A stretch of 64,000 bases of DNA from Isoetes taiwanensis. Its lineage: Eukaryota; Streptophyta; Lycopodiopsida; Isoetales; Isoetaceae. Below the pieces are notes generated by a model that made no database searches, had not been told where the DNA came from, and saw only the letters and a list, made by a program, of their open reading frames with translations. Of the stretch, positions 42,800-53,150 are shown piece after piece; the stretch's first letter is position 1, and each line of letters opens with the position of its first letter. A program made the position numbers and the translations under genes. The stretch is taken from contig JAJEKV010000022.1 of the NCBI GenBank assembly GCA_021234155.1, positions 5,973,852 to 6,037,851 of the forward strand, read 5' to 3'.

Positions 42800-43210
42800 A
42801 TGCTTCGAGAATGTGCTCGACTCGCCTGGCATGGTTTTGCTTCATCAGTCGCTGTCTCATTCGATAGTTTTCCATAAGCCGACTGTGCCTGCGCGGCTTC
42901 CTCGGGCGTTATTTGTGGATATCAGGTCGTATGTTAATGCCTCTTCCTTTCTGAAGGGGCTCCTACGAGCCTGGGAGCAGGTCCGCCCGCTATTTGCGAT
43001 CGACGATTCGAGTTGTTTCCAGTTAGAGTCATCGCTATGGTGGATCCCTCTCGGCCCGGGTGCATTACCTTCGATGTTGGAAGCATCCTTGGATCCTCGA
43101 GTTCAGCGCAGGTGGACACAACATGGGGTCTTGACAGTGGGGGGTTGGTATATTGACGGAAAAGATGGAGATTGTGAAGAAGAGAGATCTAGTATGTTCT
43201 TGCTAGAGGA
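42800..43210 (+). pseudogene. L1-like ORF2 fragment (between RT and zf-RVT)
   Basis: The frame 42,813-43,223 has SSFLKGLLRAWEQVRPLF, then PLGPGALPSMLEASLDPRVQRRWTQHGV. This corresponds to RRLLHAWREVQTV and HPRIFKKWRDHGI in the L1 insertion at 9,871 and to SPFLKGLLKAWH at 46,120. No poly-A tail or target duplication is seen, so only an internal piece survives. Confidence 0.55.
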
Positions 43211-43327
43211 CATACTAGATTAACTGATTTACGATGCAAATTGTGTATTTTGAATGTCTTCTAGATCTGATGGTCTCACAAACATATTAATAAACATTTC
43301 ATTTCACTTCACTTCTCTCTCGTGCAG

Positions 43328-43734
43328 AAAAATCTGACCAAGAAGCAAAGAACAGGGGAAACAAAGCGATTCTGTGCTCGGATTATGGAAAAAAGCTTCG
43401 GGATGACAGATTTAAGCCCGAAAAGATGAAACACAAGAAAGAAATTGTTAGCTGGAGAGGAAGTAAGCCATCCAAACGCCGAGGAGTACCCATAGAGCCC
43501 AAAACATTTAATCTTGGTTCAACCCAAGGTGAAGACCTAAAGGATCAAGAATCGACAAAACAAAGTCCAAAAACAGGTTTTGGGCTTAAAACACAGCTGA
43601 ATCCGGTGGGTGCCACGAGAAAAAAGCTAGAGCAGTTGGGAACAGCATTCCGGGGGAGGATGGGGGACCGGATTTGGGCGAAATGGGTCAGCGCCAGAGA
43701 AAAAACGCAAGGATTGCCACAAATAGGGAGATAA
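43328..43734 (+). CDS. Basic ORF of unknown function
   Basis: A frame open from about 43,328 (directly after TCTCTCGTGCAG, an acceptor-like sequence) to the stop at 43,734 gives about 135 codons. The composition is strongly basic: KSDQEAKNRGNK, KMKHKKEIVSWRGSKPSKRR, then KKLEQLGTAFRGRM. No domain is recognised. Its place beside LINE fragments suggests a LINE ORF1 or gag-like RNA-binding tail, which is inference. A first in-frame ATG lies at 43,386 or 43,426. Confidence 0.3.
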
Positions 43735-43739
43735 TTAAC

Positions 43740-44770
43740 TACTTTTGATCCGCTGCTTGGGGTCCGGCCTCCATGCATGTATCTGTTTATATGTCATCTA
43801 CGCATCCCCATGCATGTCCTTCTATTTTTTTTTAATGGAAAGCCTAATGCCCCTCCTGCATCATTAAGCCTTGTAAGGGCCACGTTATTGCCCTTCTCTA
43901 GGCAAAATGTTAGCCAACAAAAAATCTCACCCTAGAGCTAGTTTTTTTTTTCCCTTGACATAATTATTGATGTCGCACAATGGGTTGCTCCATTCACAAG
44001 CAATGGTCCACTCAATTATCTGGATGTTTTGTAAAGCTTCTATATAGATAGCTGCCAAAAGTGGCGTAAGGCCAATGCAAGAAAAGGAGTCACAGGACCT
44101 CTGAATAACACCAATGCAAAGGCGACTTATCAAGGCCCGCTAAAAATAGGATAGAAAAGAATAGATTTTTTTAACGTCCAACAATGTTTTTTCAAGCAAA
44201 CTAAACAACACAGGTCCCTTGAAGAGGGTATGCTTTGCCTTTGGTAGAGAGCTCTCCAATACTCGTTGCATCTTAATATTCATTGCATCCTAGCCCTCCA
44301 ATCATGGAATATTCCATGAGATATGCCATTTCCTACAAGCCTGACTATAGGGCCAAAAGGAAGATGGGGTCAAACCCCATTTTCCACATTATCCTATGGT
44401 TTCATGCCCATTGTTCAGAGTCAATGATGTAGTCAATAAGAATACATAGAATGAATTAAATGATACCACAATTTGAATCAGGGAACCGATGAGAAGAGTG
44501 CCTTATATCTGCGCCATTACAGAAACAATAAATCGTGACATGTATGAAGTGCACAACAACTCGGAAGATCACTTCTAATTACAAATTCCCACACAACTTT
44601 CTGTTGCATGAACAGGCCATTACAGATCTGCCATTACTTGAAGAACCTGTCATGTGACATAACAAATAGAAGGGTGAGAGAGAAGCCACCTTACCTGTGA
44701 CATAGAGCAGCCACAACAGCAGAGAACGAAGCATGGGTCCAATTAATAAACATCAATAGTATCTATTACA
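43740..44770. other. Unassigned DNA
   Basis: No gene or element was recognised in these 1,030 bases. Confidence 0.4.
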
Positions 44771-44799
44771 TTGTTATTCCTTTTCATTATGTATCATTT

Positions 44800-45730
44800 T
44801 CATGCCTTTTTTTTCGAAGAGAAATGTCCGCAACGGCCTTGGCCGCCGTGATAAATTTCTTGTACATATAAATCATGGATGGAATTCATGCATAGCACAA
44901 AGGGTTGAAGGAGGGCTTAAGGCACTATATTCCTTACAGTGCCAAAGTAGAAAAACCCACCTATGGGCACGGGGGCTGAAAATCAAGCTCTTTTTTTTAC
45001 TTGTACAGACAGTCGTACTCTATGGGTGTTAGGCTTTAGGGCCTAGCATGCCCAAGGGCCTCTTGGAGGACATTGAATAGGTGCTAAGAAAATTCTTGAG
45101 ACAAGGAACAGGCGTAAAAATGCAGACTCGATTCCCAATGCTCTTAGTTGAATGTGGTCTTATGCCAAAAAAGGGAGATGCAATTGTGTGGTGTATCAAA
45201 TATGTGAAGAGGTTGAGACAATAAGATGATGCTAGGATCTCACATAGAGCAATAGCGGCTAGTAGTGACCATAAGTGGTATGCAGATGTTAGACAATGAT
45301 TGACTAGATGGAGTATATGAGAAGGATTGACTAGATGGAGTATATTGCATGCAGAAGCGATAAGATATGATGGAGACATTAGACAATAGGTCAAACAAAA
45401 AATGAAAGCAAAAATATGGTTGAATCCACAATTGAAGTTTGAGTATTTAGAAACATAATATGATGAGTATGTACAAACCGAATATGAATCCGACGTCGGC
45501 ACAAGAAATACATTTGCAAGAATATAGGCATGCACAAAGTTGTCTAGGCTCAGTTCACACAAGCTTGAGGCTGAAACAAGACAATAGGAAAAAATTCCTA
45601 GGGAAAGAAGAATTTGTAAAGCATGTAAGTGGAAGTAATGTGAAAGATGCACAAGCACCATGTGATTCTGCTTACTCGATGATAAGATCAAGATATGGTA
45701 TAAGGCTTGTATCAACCATTTGAATTAGAT
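44800..45730 (+). pseudogene. LINE C-terminal region, separate copy
   Basis: The plus strand reads KALYSLQCQSRKTHLWARGLKI, TVVLYGC, then FLRQGTGVKMQTRFPML, DARISHRAIAAS, SRLSSHKLEAETRQ, and finally ERRICKACK, the Cys pair found at the end of this LINE class. Stops and frame changes are frequent. It differs in sequence from family 1 but has the same architecture. The long open frame on the opposite strand (45,715-45,029) is its antisense. Confidence 0.65.
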
Positions 45731-45802
45731 GCTATTATCATAAGATCCACCCATGGTTCATTCTAACCGCAGTGGACACTAATTCAAATATACGAGTTCT
45801 AT

Positions 45803-45817
45803 AACAAGGGGGCTCAA
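45803..45817 (+). repeat. Target-site duplication, left copy
   Basis: AACAAGGGGGCTCAA is repeated exactly at 47,098-47,112, directly after the poly-A tail of the L1-like insertion. The outermost A bases cannot be told from the tail, so the safe length is about 13-15 bp. Confidence 0.88.
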
Positions 45818-47097
45818 AAATTTAAGGAGATCATTGCCCTTGTGCCGAAAACTTTGTGTGGGGGTAATGAGGCAAGCGATGGGAAAATCGCATGGAGTAA
45901 ATGCATCCGCCCCAAGAAATGGCCTAGGTATGTCCGGATCTTAGGCTGCATGGTAAGGTTCTCCTTTCCAAGTTTCTTTGGCGGGTTCTCCGGGGCATGT
46001 GTGTCGTGTGGGATCTTTGCTTTGTTCATCATTGGAGCATTGTATTCCTTTGGCAAACTCAGTTAAAGCCTCGCCATTCTGGTGGGCTCTTCTATATCCC
46101 CTTAAGCCATTTCCACATGCATCTCCCTTTCTCAAAGGTTTGTTGAAAGCTTGGCATTCCGGTGAAGCCTTCTTGGGTCACGATCCCTCAATTGCTTCTG
46201 CAAATATCTTCCCCTTTTTGTGGTGCCCTTTTCATCAACTTCCACTTGCGCCTTCCGCATTCCGTAGTAAAAAGAGGTGGCAAAGATCTTTGGTGTTTTA
46301 ACACTTGGGGCATGGTATCATCGAACGATCTCCTCACTTGGTCCATTTTTCAAGTAGAGATATCATTTGGTCACCCGGACTTTGGTGTGGGGAAGTCATT
46401 TCAGATAACCTCCTTATTTTGCCCAACCACCGTGGACGAGCCGATCCGAAAGTTATTGGAGACATTTCATTGGGAAAGGATTTGGTTGGTCGCTCAGAGT
46501 TCTAATCCACAAGGCCTTACGCCCTTCTACACATCAAGGGCGGTGCGATTCAAGAAGATCAACCAACCAGATGTGGAGGTGTATCTCGATAAGAATATCA
46601 TTCCTAAATACTCGCTCGGGCAAATTGCTCGCCGGTCACCCGTTAATGTGAAGGTACATTCATTTAAGCCACCGTAAGTCCTTTTTGCCCTCAGAGATGC
46701 AAGGTGTACCGAGACTATTGAGCATTGTTTTTACCCCGTAAGGACAACGCATACGCACATACCACATGGGTTCAGGTTCGTTTCATCCCCACCTCCATAG
46801 TCAACAAATCCTTCTTGGTTTACTTCCTCGGCGGTAAGGTTAAAGAAAGTAGCGTTCCATACTACACCTGGGCGCTAACTTGTCGGGTTGTTTGAAGAAT
46901 CTGTGTCATCCGGTCTTTAAGAATGTCTCTCGGCCCCCGACCAACCGCTGCGGTTAAAGACAAGTTGTATGATCAATATTTGCGTCCAAGTTATCTCGAT
47001 GATGATAAGGATGATTTGGGGACTTATCTCCATCTCATCCGAAATCTTGTAGTAATCCTTTTATTTAATATAAGTCATACGTTCTTCAAAAAAAAAA
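45818..47097 (+). mobile_element. 5'-truncated L1-like LINE insertion
   Basis: The 1,280-bp insert starts in the pre-zf-RVT region (GGNEASDGKIAWSKCIRPKKW), includes PFPHASPFLKGLLKAWH, a 125-codon stretch with DLLTWSIFQVEISFGHPDF and RRSPVNVKVHSF, then CTETIEHCFYPVRTTHTH (the degraded zf-RVT), and ends in about 12 A at 47,087-47,099. A perfect duplication of about 15 bp flanks it. It lies just downstream of the LINE remnant at 44,800-45,730. Several frame changes make it inactive. Confidence 0.85.
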
Positions 47098-47112
47098 AAC
47101 AAGGGGGCTCAA
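47098..47112 (+). repeat. Target-site duplication, right copy
   Basis: An exact copy of 45,803-45,817. Beyond it the sequences differ (AAATTTAAG at the left copy, GAGTCCTAAAG here). Confidence 0.88.
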
Positions 47113-47300
47113 GAGTCCTAAAGGTTTCTTGAAAAGCTAGCTCTAGTTTATGAGATTGAAAATTAGTTCCTTATGAATGAGGCAACGTCCTAATTAAGAC
47201 AGACAAATGGATTGGAGAGCTATTAACAGACATTAATAAGATATGTACCTAATTCATCTTGGCAAATTAAGAAAGCCAAAATTCTGTCCATGTGCACATT

Positions 47301-47328
47301 CATCCATCCATCCATCCATCCATCCATC
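47301..47328. repeat. (ATCC)n microsatellite
   Basis: About seven CATC units lie downstream of the U-box gene stop. Confidence 0.9.
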
Positions 47329-47550
47329 TACAAATCAGTTTACCCCACCAATATCAGATCCTTTGTGCTCCTAAGCGAGATAAGTTTCCCTTCCATATGA
47401 AGAGAGGTGGTCACTGGGCCATCTTCATGGTTGAGAAAAGCAAAACCCATGTTACTAGTATCAAGAAAACTGAGAAGGAGAAATCTGAGAGAAAGATCTA
47501 TGTGGATTTAAATTTACAATGTGAAACAAAAGGCACCGGTTAAATACACA

Positions 47551-50500
47551 TCAGACACGAGAAATGTCATATGCCCAGACTGATCCTAAATTAGGGGCAG
47601 AATACAGTCCTCCAATATTTGGCTTTCTCAGCGCATTATTTGGTAGCCAATGACTCTCTTTAGCATCCAAAGGACCAATCCTGCAGCATATATATGTTCA
47701 GAACAATGAAAAAATTCAAGCTTTTACGTTTTGACTTTGCATCTCAAGCAATGAACAAGTACTTACCCTCGCGCAAGAGATTCCTTATACTCAATAATTT
47801 GACCTCTAAGGTTGTGATTAGGCCGCAATGATTTGTCAACACCTATTACATGACCTCCAGGCAAAGGTGGTAATACTTCTCCAGTTTTAGGACTTGTATC
47901 ATGTGTCCTGCATATCCCATAAATCAATCCTTCAGTACATCATAATATCTGCACAACATTTAGAAAGCAAAGCCCCTGACTTAAAAATATTTTGACTTTC
48001 AAACTAAAGAGGTTAATGAACACTCAAGAAAATGGAACTATTCACTATTTTAACTTTCTATAAACGTCAGAATGCATAGCATGCTTGACTCCACAAAGTT
48101 CTTACACTCTTGTCATCTTTCTAAAGCTTCCATGTGACCAAGTAGCTTTAGATATTAGATCAGCTTTGTACCTGTACTTATTAATTTTCTTCTTTGCGAA
48201 ACAAGGGAGGGAAGCATGTGTCCTCCTTTCACATGTTTCAAAAATGGCTGTGAGAGCCGATGATTTAAAGAACTCACCAGATAAAATTAGACACTATTTG
48301 GACCCCGTGGCTGTAAGAATGTTTTATGCCAAAAAAATCAGACATTGGAATGGCAGTGACCATGCAGGCGATTAGAAAATTGCAGAGCTTACTCTGTTGC
48401 TATCAGTAATGATAAATCATCAACAAACACTATAATGGCAAGCCAAGAAAACTCAGGGGAAGAATTTTGAAATTTGATCCAGAAATAAATGGGCCAAATT
48501 TATTCATTGTCCATTTTCTATGCCATAGCTTTGACAACTGCAGAATGCAAAAGTACATGCTTTTATGGAGGAGCCATTGAGCTAGCAAGACAATTGGCCA
48601 TTGAAACCTTTCCCCCTTCATTGATAATCTCTATAGCTGCCACAGCTTGACCTCTGGGGCCCCAAATTCGAAATGGGCTACAGGTCTGGCACCATTTTTC
48701 TGGAGCCCTGAATGCACAGAGAGTTTTAAAGATATGCGTAGCTTGTTAAGGTTCTGGATGTTTTCCTCGTGGCAAGTTGGAACAAGCAACGATCAAGGTC
48801 TCTTGACCTCTCTCACATCCATATATACAAAAATTGGCTCTTTTCCTATTCGGCAACACGTTTTCCTAACTGCATGGAGAGAGAAACAGGGAAAAAAAAA
48901 ATTCCTAACATTCACTGAATATCCGTAGTTTTTACCAAATACATACTGCATCACAAACAGGGAGGGAGGGAGGGAGGGAGGGAGAGACTTACTTCAGCCA
49001 GCACTCTATGGCGGCGCGTTCATATGAATGTCCATCTGCTGCAATGACTGGGTCATGCATTATCTCCTGTGTAATGCAATCCACAAACTCCAGTGGTATC
49101 TGCATAGCATTGTCTGAATCTTCCCATATCCGTCTTGCAGACTCAAATGCAGATTGGTTTGACCAAAGATTATTAGATTTTGAACTAGGATTGCTTAACC
49201 TATCTCCAATACTACCACGAGGATTTTCAACAATTTCTCTGGAAGAAAAAAGACTCGCAGTATTCTCAACTTCCATAGGCTGAAGGATTGGCGATGGCAT
49301 GCTGACTTGTGGAGTCTCCCACATTTGCCAGTTCCCCTTTACAAATAAATTGTCAGAGTAACTAATTGGCTGCGACATCCAATGTGGTTTATGTTGCTCA
49401 TATATACCTTGGCTATTAGGAGGGGTTGGGGAAAATACCCTAGAGGTAACAACAGGTGGCAGGTCATTGACAATAGGAAAGTCATGCAAAGCAGCAGAAG
49501 AATTAAAAGAATTACTAGAAGAAACTACAGAGGAAGCAAACGCAATAGGATAAGGCGTGGAAGATGATGCAGGAATCTGTGTGAGGTTAGAAGCAACAGG
49601 CGACGATGGCTGTAGTAGAATGGAACTTGAAAATGCAGGAAGCATATCAAAGGGACAGAGAGATGGCAATTCTTTTCTTGCTGAAGTCTCGGGTTCTACA
49701 TGCATGTCCTGCTCAAAGCCATTTTCAACAACAGCTGCAGTAGAGGTTGATTTTCCAATTATTCCTTCAGGGCTTTCCTGCAAACGATCCTGTTCCTGTA
49801 GTAAAAAAGCAAACTGATAAGCATTTTCGGTCAAAGAACTCTAAATTTATCTAAATTATTTTCTGTCACTATGCGAAAGAATCCTAGACTTAGCTGAATT
49901 CGACTTTGCAACCCTAGATCATTTACCCTAAATTGCTTAATTCTTTACTTGGAAATTGAGCCCAACTGCCCTAAATAAATTTACTCACTTCTAAAATCTC
50001 AGTTGTTGTGTTGTCGACATCAACGGAATCAACCTTTTCATCATTTCTAGATGAATTGCTTTTAGGACTTTTGCCCCAGACCTTTGACCAAGTCCTATTC
50101 CAAGCAGAAGGACCCTTGGTTGGTGTGACAATTGTTCCACTTTTAAGTGGCGATATCACACTAGATGGGGCTAGCAGCTTAGAACTGGGGCTCGTTGATA
50201 CCCTTCCCCATAATGAAGCAGAACTGTGCTTTGGAGTTGGAATCCCTTTGAATGTAGGCGAGCCTTTCATGTTACTTCCTTTCACATTTCCTATTGCTCC
50301 TCTGACCAAGTCATTAGTTTTTACAGAAGGTTCTCCAATATTAGCCTTAACCTTTGCATCCTTTTTTACCTCAACATTTGCTGGAAACTTGCATTTTTGT
50401 TCTTCTTTCCCATTAATGTCCTTTCGGTCACTGTGCTTCTTTGAATCATCAAAGTCACTATCTTTTGCCTTCTCCTTAAAGTTATCAACCCCCTTGTCTC

Positions 50501-51515
50501 TTGTATACCTCCTCCTTTCTGCCTCTTTCTCTTTTTTTAATTCCCTTTCTCTCTCAGCTGTTGCTTCTAACCCGCTTCGCCTTTCTGCTTCTAATTTCTC
50601 ATCCCTCAACCGTCTTCTCTCCTCAACCAACCTAGCAACCTCCTCTCTTTGCCTCCTCTCCTCTGCTTCTCTTTGCTCTTTTTCTAGTCTTGCCTGTCTC
50701 TTCTCTTCAGCCTTCCTTCTAGCCTTTTCCCATCTGCTCTCATGAGTGCCACTTCCATCATCCCCTTTCCTTTGAGCTCCTTTATGTATGCTACCTGAGA
50801 TGTCGTCATCTGGCCTACCCATTTTCCATAGCTTTCCTAAGGTCCACCCAACAGAAATAACCACCAGAGATATACATCTGGCCAGTAAAAGGAAAACTGC
50901 CGAATGAGGACCCCAAAATACACAATTATCTGATGCGGGTGCAGTACCTGCCTTCTCCCCCCAAAAACTTCCACTCCAAAACAAGCTTCGTCCCGACCAT
51001 AGGCTATTACTAGCAGCTTTCTCAGACCATCCTCTTCCAAAAGTAACTTTCACATCTTTCCCAATAAAAACCTGCCCAAAACCTGAGCTGGGCATTGTCT
51101 GTACTGCTCCTCGCACATCTAATGCTGGCCTTTTGGAGACATGTCCACAATATGTACATGTGAATCTCCCCCCTGCTGGATTCTGATCCCTATAAGCAGT
51201 GAGACAATTCCTACAGCGGCGCACTGCTTCCTTCCTCCATTTTGCAGCCTCCTGTGCTTCAATTCTTCGCCGCTCTCTTATTAACTGATTTCTTCTACTT
51301 CGCCACTGAGATAACCTTGGCATCAGTATCTCGTACCATCCTAAGCTAAATAGAAGCACCCCAAGGCAAGCCAACCTTGGCGAGGTAACTTCAAACCTGA
51401 AACCAGGGGGCAATAGCTGAGACAGTGCCCAGTATATGATAAAAGGGATTATCAACCAGGGTAGCATGGTCACAATGCGCCGTGACCACCTTGAAGCCAC
51501 GCACAATATGCACAT
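47551..51515 (-). CDS. Membrane-anchored U-box E3 ubiquitin ligase, four exons
   Basis: Exons on the minus strand are 51,515-49,989, 49,795-48,993, 47,907-47,767 and 47,680-47,551 (stop at 47,553-47,551), with GTGAGT/GTAAGT donors and CAG acceptors. They total 2,601 bases, 866 codons plus stop, in one frame. Residues 17-36 and 47-65 form two membrane spans around a short LPPGFRF loop. Cys101, 104, 120 and 123 (CRNC, CTYC) form a C4 zinc finger. A third hydrophobic stretch is at 206-226. About residues 250-370 are Glu/Arg/Lys-rich coiled coil. A Ser/Pro-rich region follows, and a U-box (from about 744: DCITQEIMHDPVIAADGHSY, then WLK-THDTSP across exons 2/3, then LRPNHNLRGQI). U-boxes recruit E2 enzymes for ubiquitin transfer. 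The N-terminal half resembles a plant family often annotated as stress response NST1-like. The substrate is unknown. Exon joins are my prediction; the frame agreement across three introns makes them likely. Confidence 0.85.
48960..48983. repeat. (GGGA)n microsatellite beside a splice donor
   Basis: Six GGGA repeats occupy the intron just after the exon 2 donor (GTAAGT at 48,992-48,987 on the minus strand, followed by CTC and then TCCC repeats). A length change here sits within about 10 bases of the splice site. Confidence 0.9.
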
Positions 51516-53150
51516 TCTTCCAAGACAGCCAACCTTTAACGGCTCAAGACATCACCGATCTAAGAACCCTGATTAAGTAAAACATACTCATTTTTCTTAA
51601 ATTGCACTGGCGTTTTCCCATTTTCTTGTGGACGGTCCTAATGGCATAATCAAACCCTGGAAGAGCAAATCCGGAGACGGTTTAGCAGAACAAAGTAAGA
51701 AAATGCAGCAAAATTGAACAGAAAACCTAAAATGCGAATTCTGAACTCAAATTTGCTCGTGAATGACATAGAAAAATACCAGGGACCCAAGAAGCGCTAT
51801 CACCGGTTGAAGCCGAGAACAGAAACAGATGTTATGGACCCTGGAGTCCCCAACAGCATCAAAGCCAGCTACACCGCAGAGAGGACCGTGTGAAAGTGCA
51901 AATCTACTATTTTGAGAATTTACTACACTTCTTTCTTTCCTTGACCTAGGCCTAAAGCAACTTATTAAACAACAACGACTAAAAAATAATGGTCAATTAA
52001 ATGTCTTTGGTGCCCAAGATGAACATGATGGGAAGAGCATGTCCTATGGTTGGAGGGCAAGAAACTTACAATTTTTGGCTTTTAAGGGCAAACCCTCTTT
52101 GATGTCTCTAAGGACGAATATTCTTAAAACAACAGCCTTCAATTCCTTGTTTTCTGGGCAATTACGTTGGCAAATGCATTTTTCAACTTTTTTTTTGGGA
52201 AAAAGGGTTTAATTGAAAAATAAGTTTTTTTGTGCGTGAATCATTGGTATAATTAAATATTGATGATGTGGCACCATTCGATTGAATGAGAGAAAACTAA
52301 TAGGCCAAGCTTTTTCCTTTATGGTTGTAATGTGGAATGGGAAGAGGGAGTCGATTCTGGTGTAGTATGGCGTTATCGCTACTTGCCGGCGGCGGCCTTG
52401 ACCGGCGGCCGGGCAAGAGTTTCGCCTCTACAAAATCGGCGACGACCATTCCACAACGCCAAGGTGCGTGGATTTTGGTTTCTTCAGGTTTTGGCATTTA
52501 GATTCAAGTAAGCTCGGCTTGGTTGGTGGTCGCTTGAGTCCCGCTAGATCCGCTATACCGGGCTTGAAACGGCTATTTTCCGCCTTCTTCGACCGCACCG
52601 CAGTGGCGAAGGTAAATGGCTTTGAAAATCGAGGCCCCGACCAGGTAATCTGCAAAGAAAAAAGGCTACTTCGCTTTAAAATCCGCTTCTGAGGTCCGGG
52701 CTGGCTATGGCAGGCTTTGAGCTCCGTAGTTCCCACCTTCCTCGGCGACCGGAGGTAAAAGTAGGTAATGCGGGTTATGGGGTTAGCCAAGAATGCTACA
52801 TTGATTTTCCATTCTTGATTAAGATGGTCATGCTTACGATGGCAAGATATCATTGGCCAAAAACAAGAATCCACACCAACTTACTTGGCGTTTAGCGTTG
52901 ATCATGCCGACCAAGGCGGTACATGGAGATGGAAGGGGTTGGAGTATGATCAAATCGACCATACGGCGGTGCGGTGCCTCCAACAGCTCTACTCATGATA
53001 TTGCACTATCCTGCAACAAAGCCCCGGGATTTTTCTGTCGGGCCGGTGGCAAAATGCCCGATCCCTTTCCATTGCACTACGTCAAGGTAAGCTTGATGGA
53101 TTCTCGCCGAGTTTTGTGAGAAGGCCGATTTGTCATTCTGCAAAAGAATG
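51516..53150. other. 5' region of the U-box gene and unassigned DNA
   Basis: On the minus strand a pyrimidine-rich acceptor-like TTTGCTCTTCCAG at about 51,660 suggests a 5' UTR intron, and a short upstream ATG lies in the stretch before the start codon. The segment 52,370-53,130 is more GC-rich (for example GGCGGCGGCC near 52,390) than its surroundings, which may mark a promoter or a gene end. No coding frame there is convincing. Confidence 0.35.

Noticed and set aside
45029-45715. 228-codon minus-strand ORF
   Set aside because: It is antisense to the plus-strand LINE C-terminus, whose motifs (TVVLYGC, ERRICKACK, SHKLEAETRQ) are readable. The hydrophobic composition comes from the complement of A-rich codons.
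50008-50745. 245-codon plus-strand ORF rich in Ser, Leu and Phe
   Set aside because: It is the antisense of the Glu/Arg/Lys coiled coil of the U-box gene. GAA/GAG/AGA codons give TTC/CTC/TCT on the other strand and so leave few stops.
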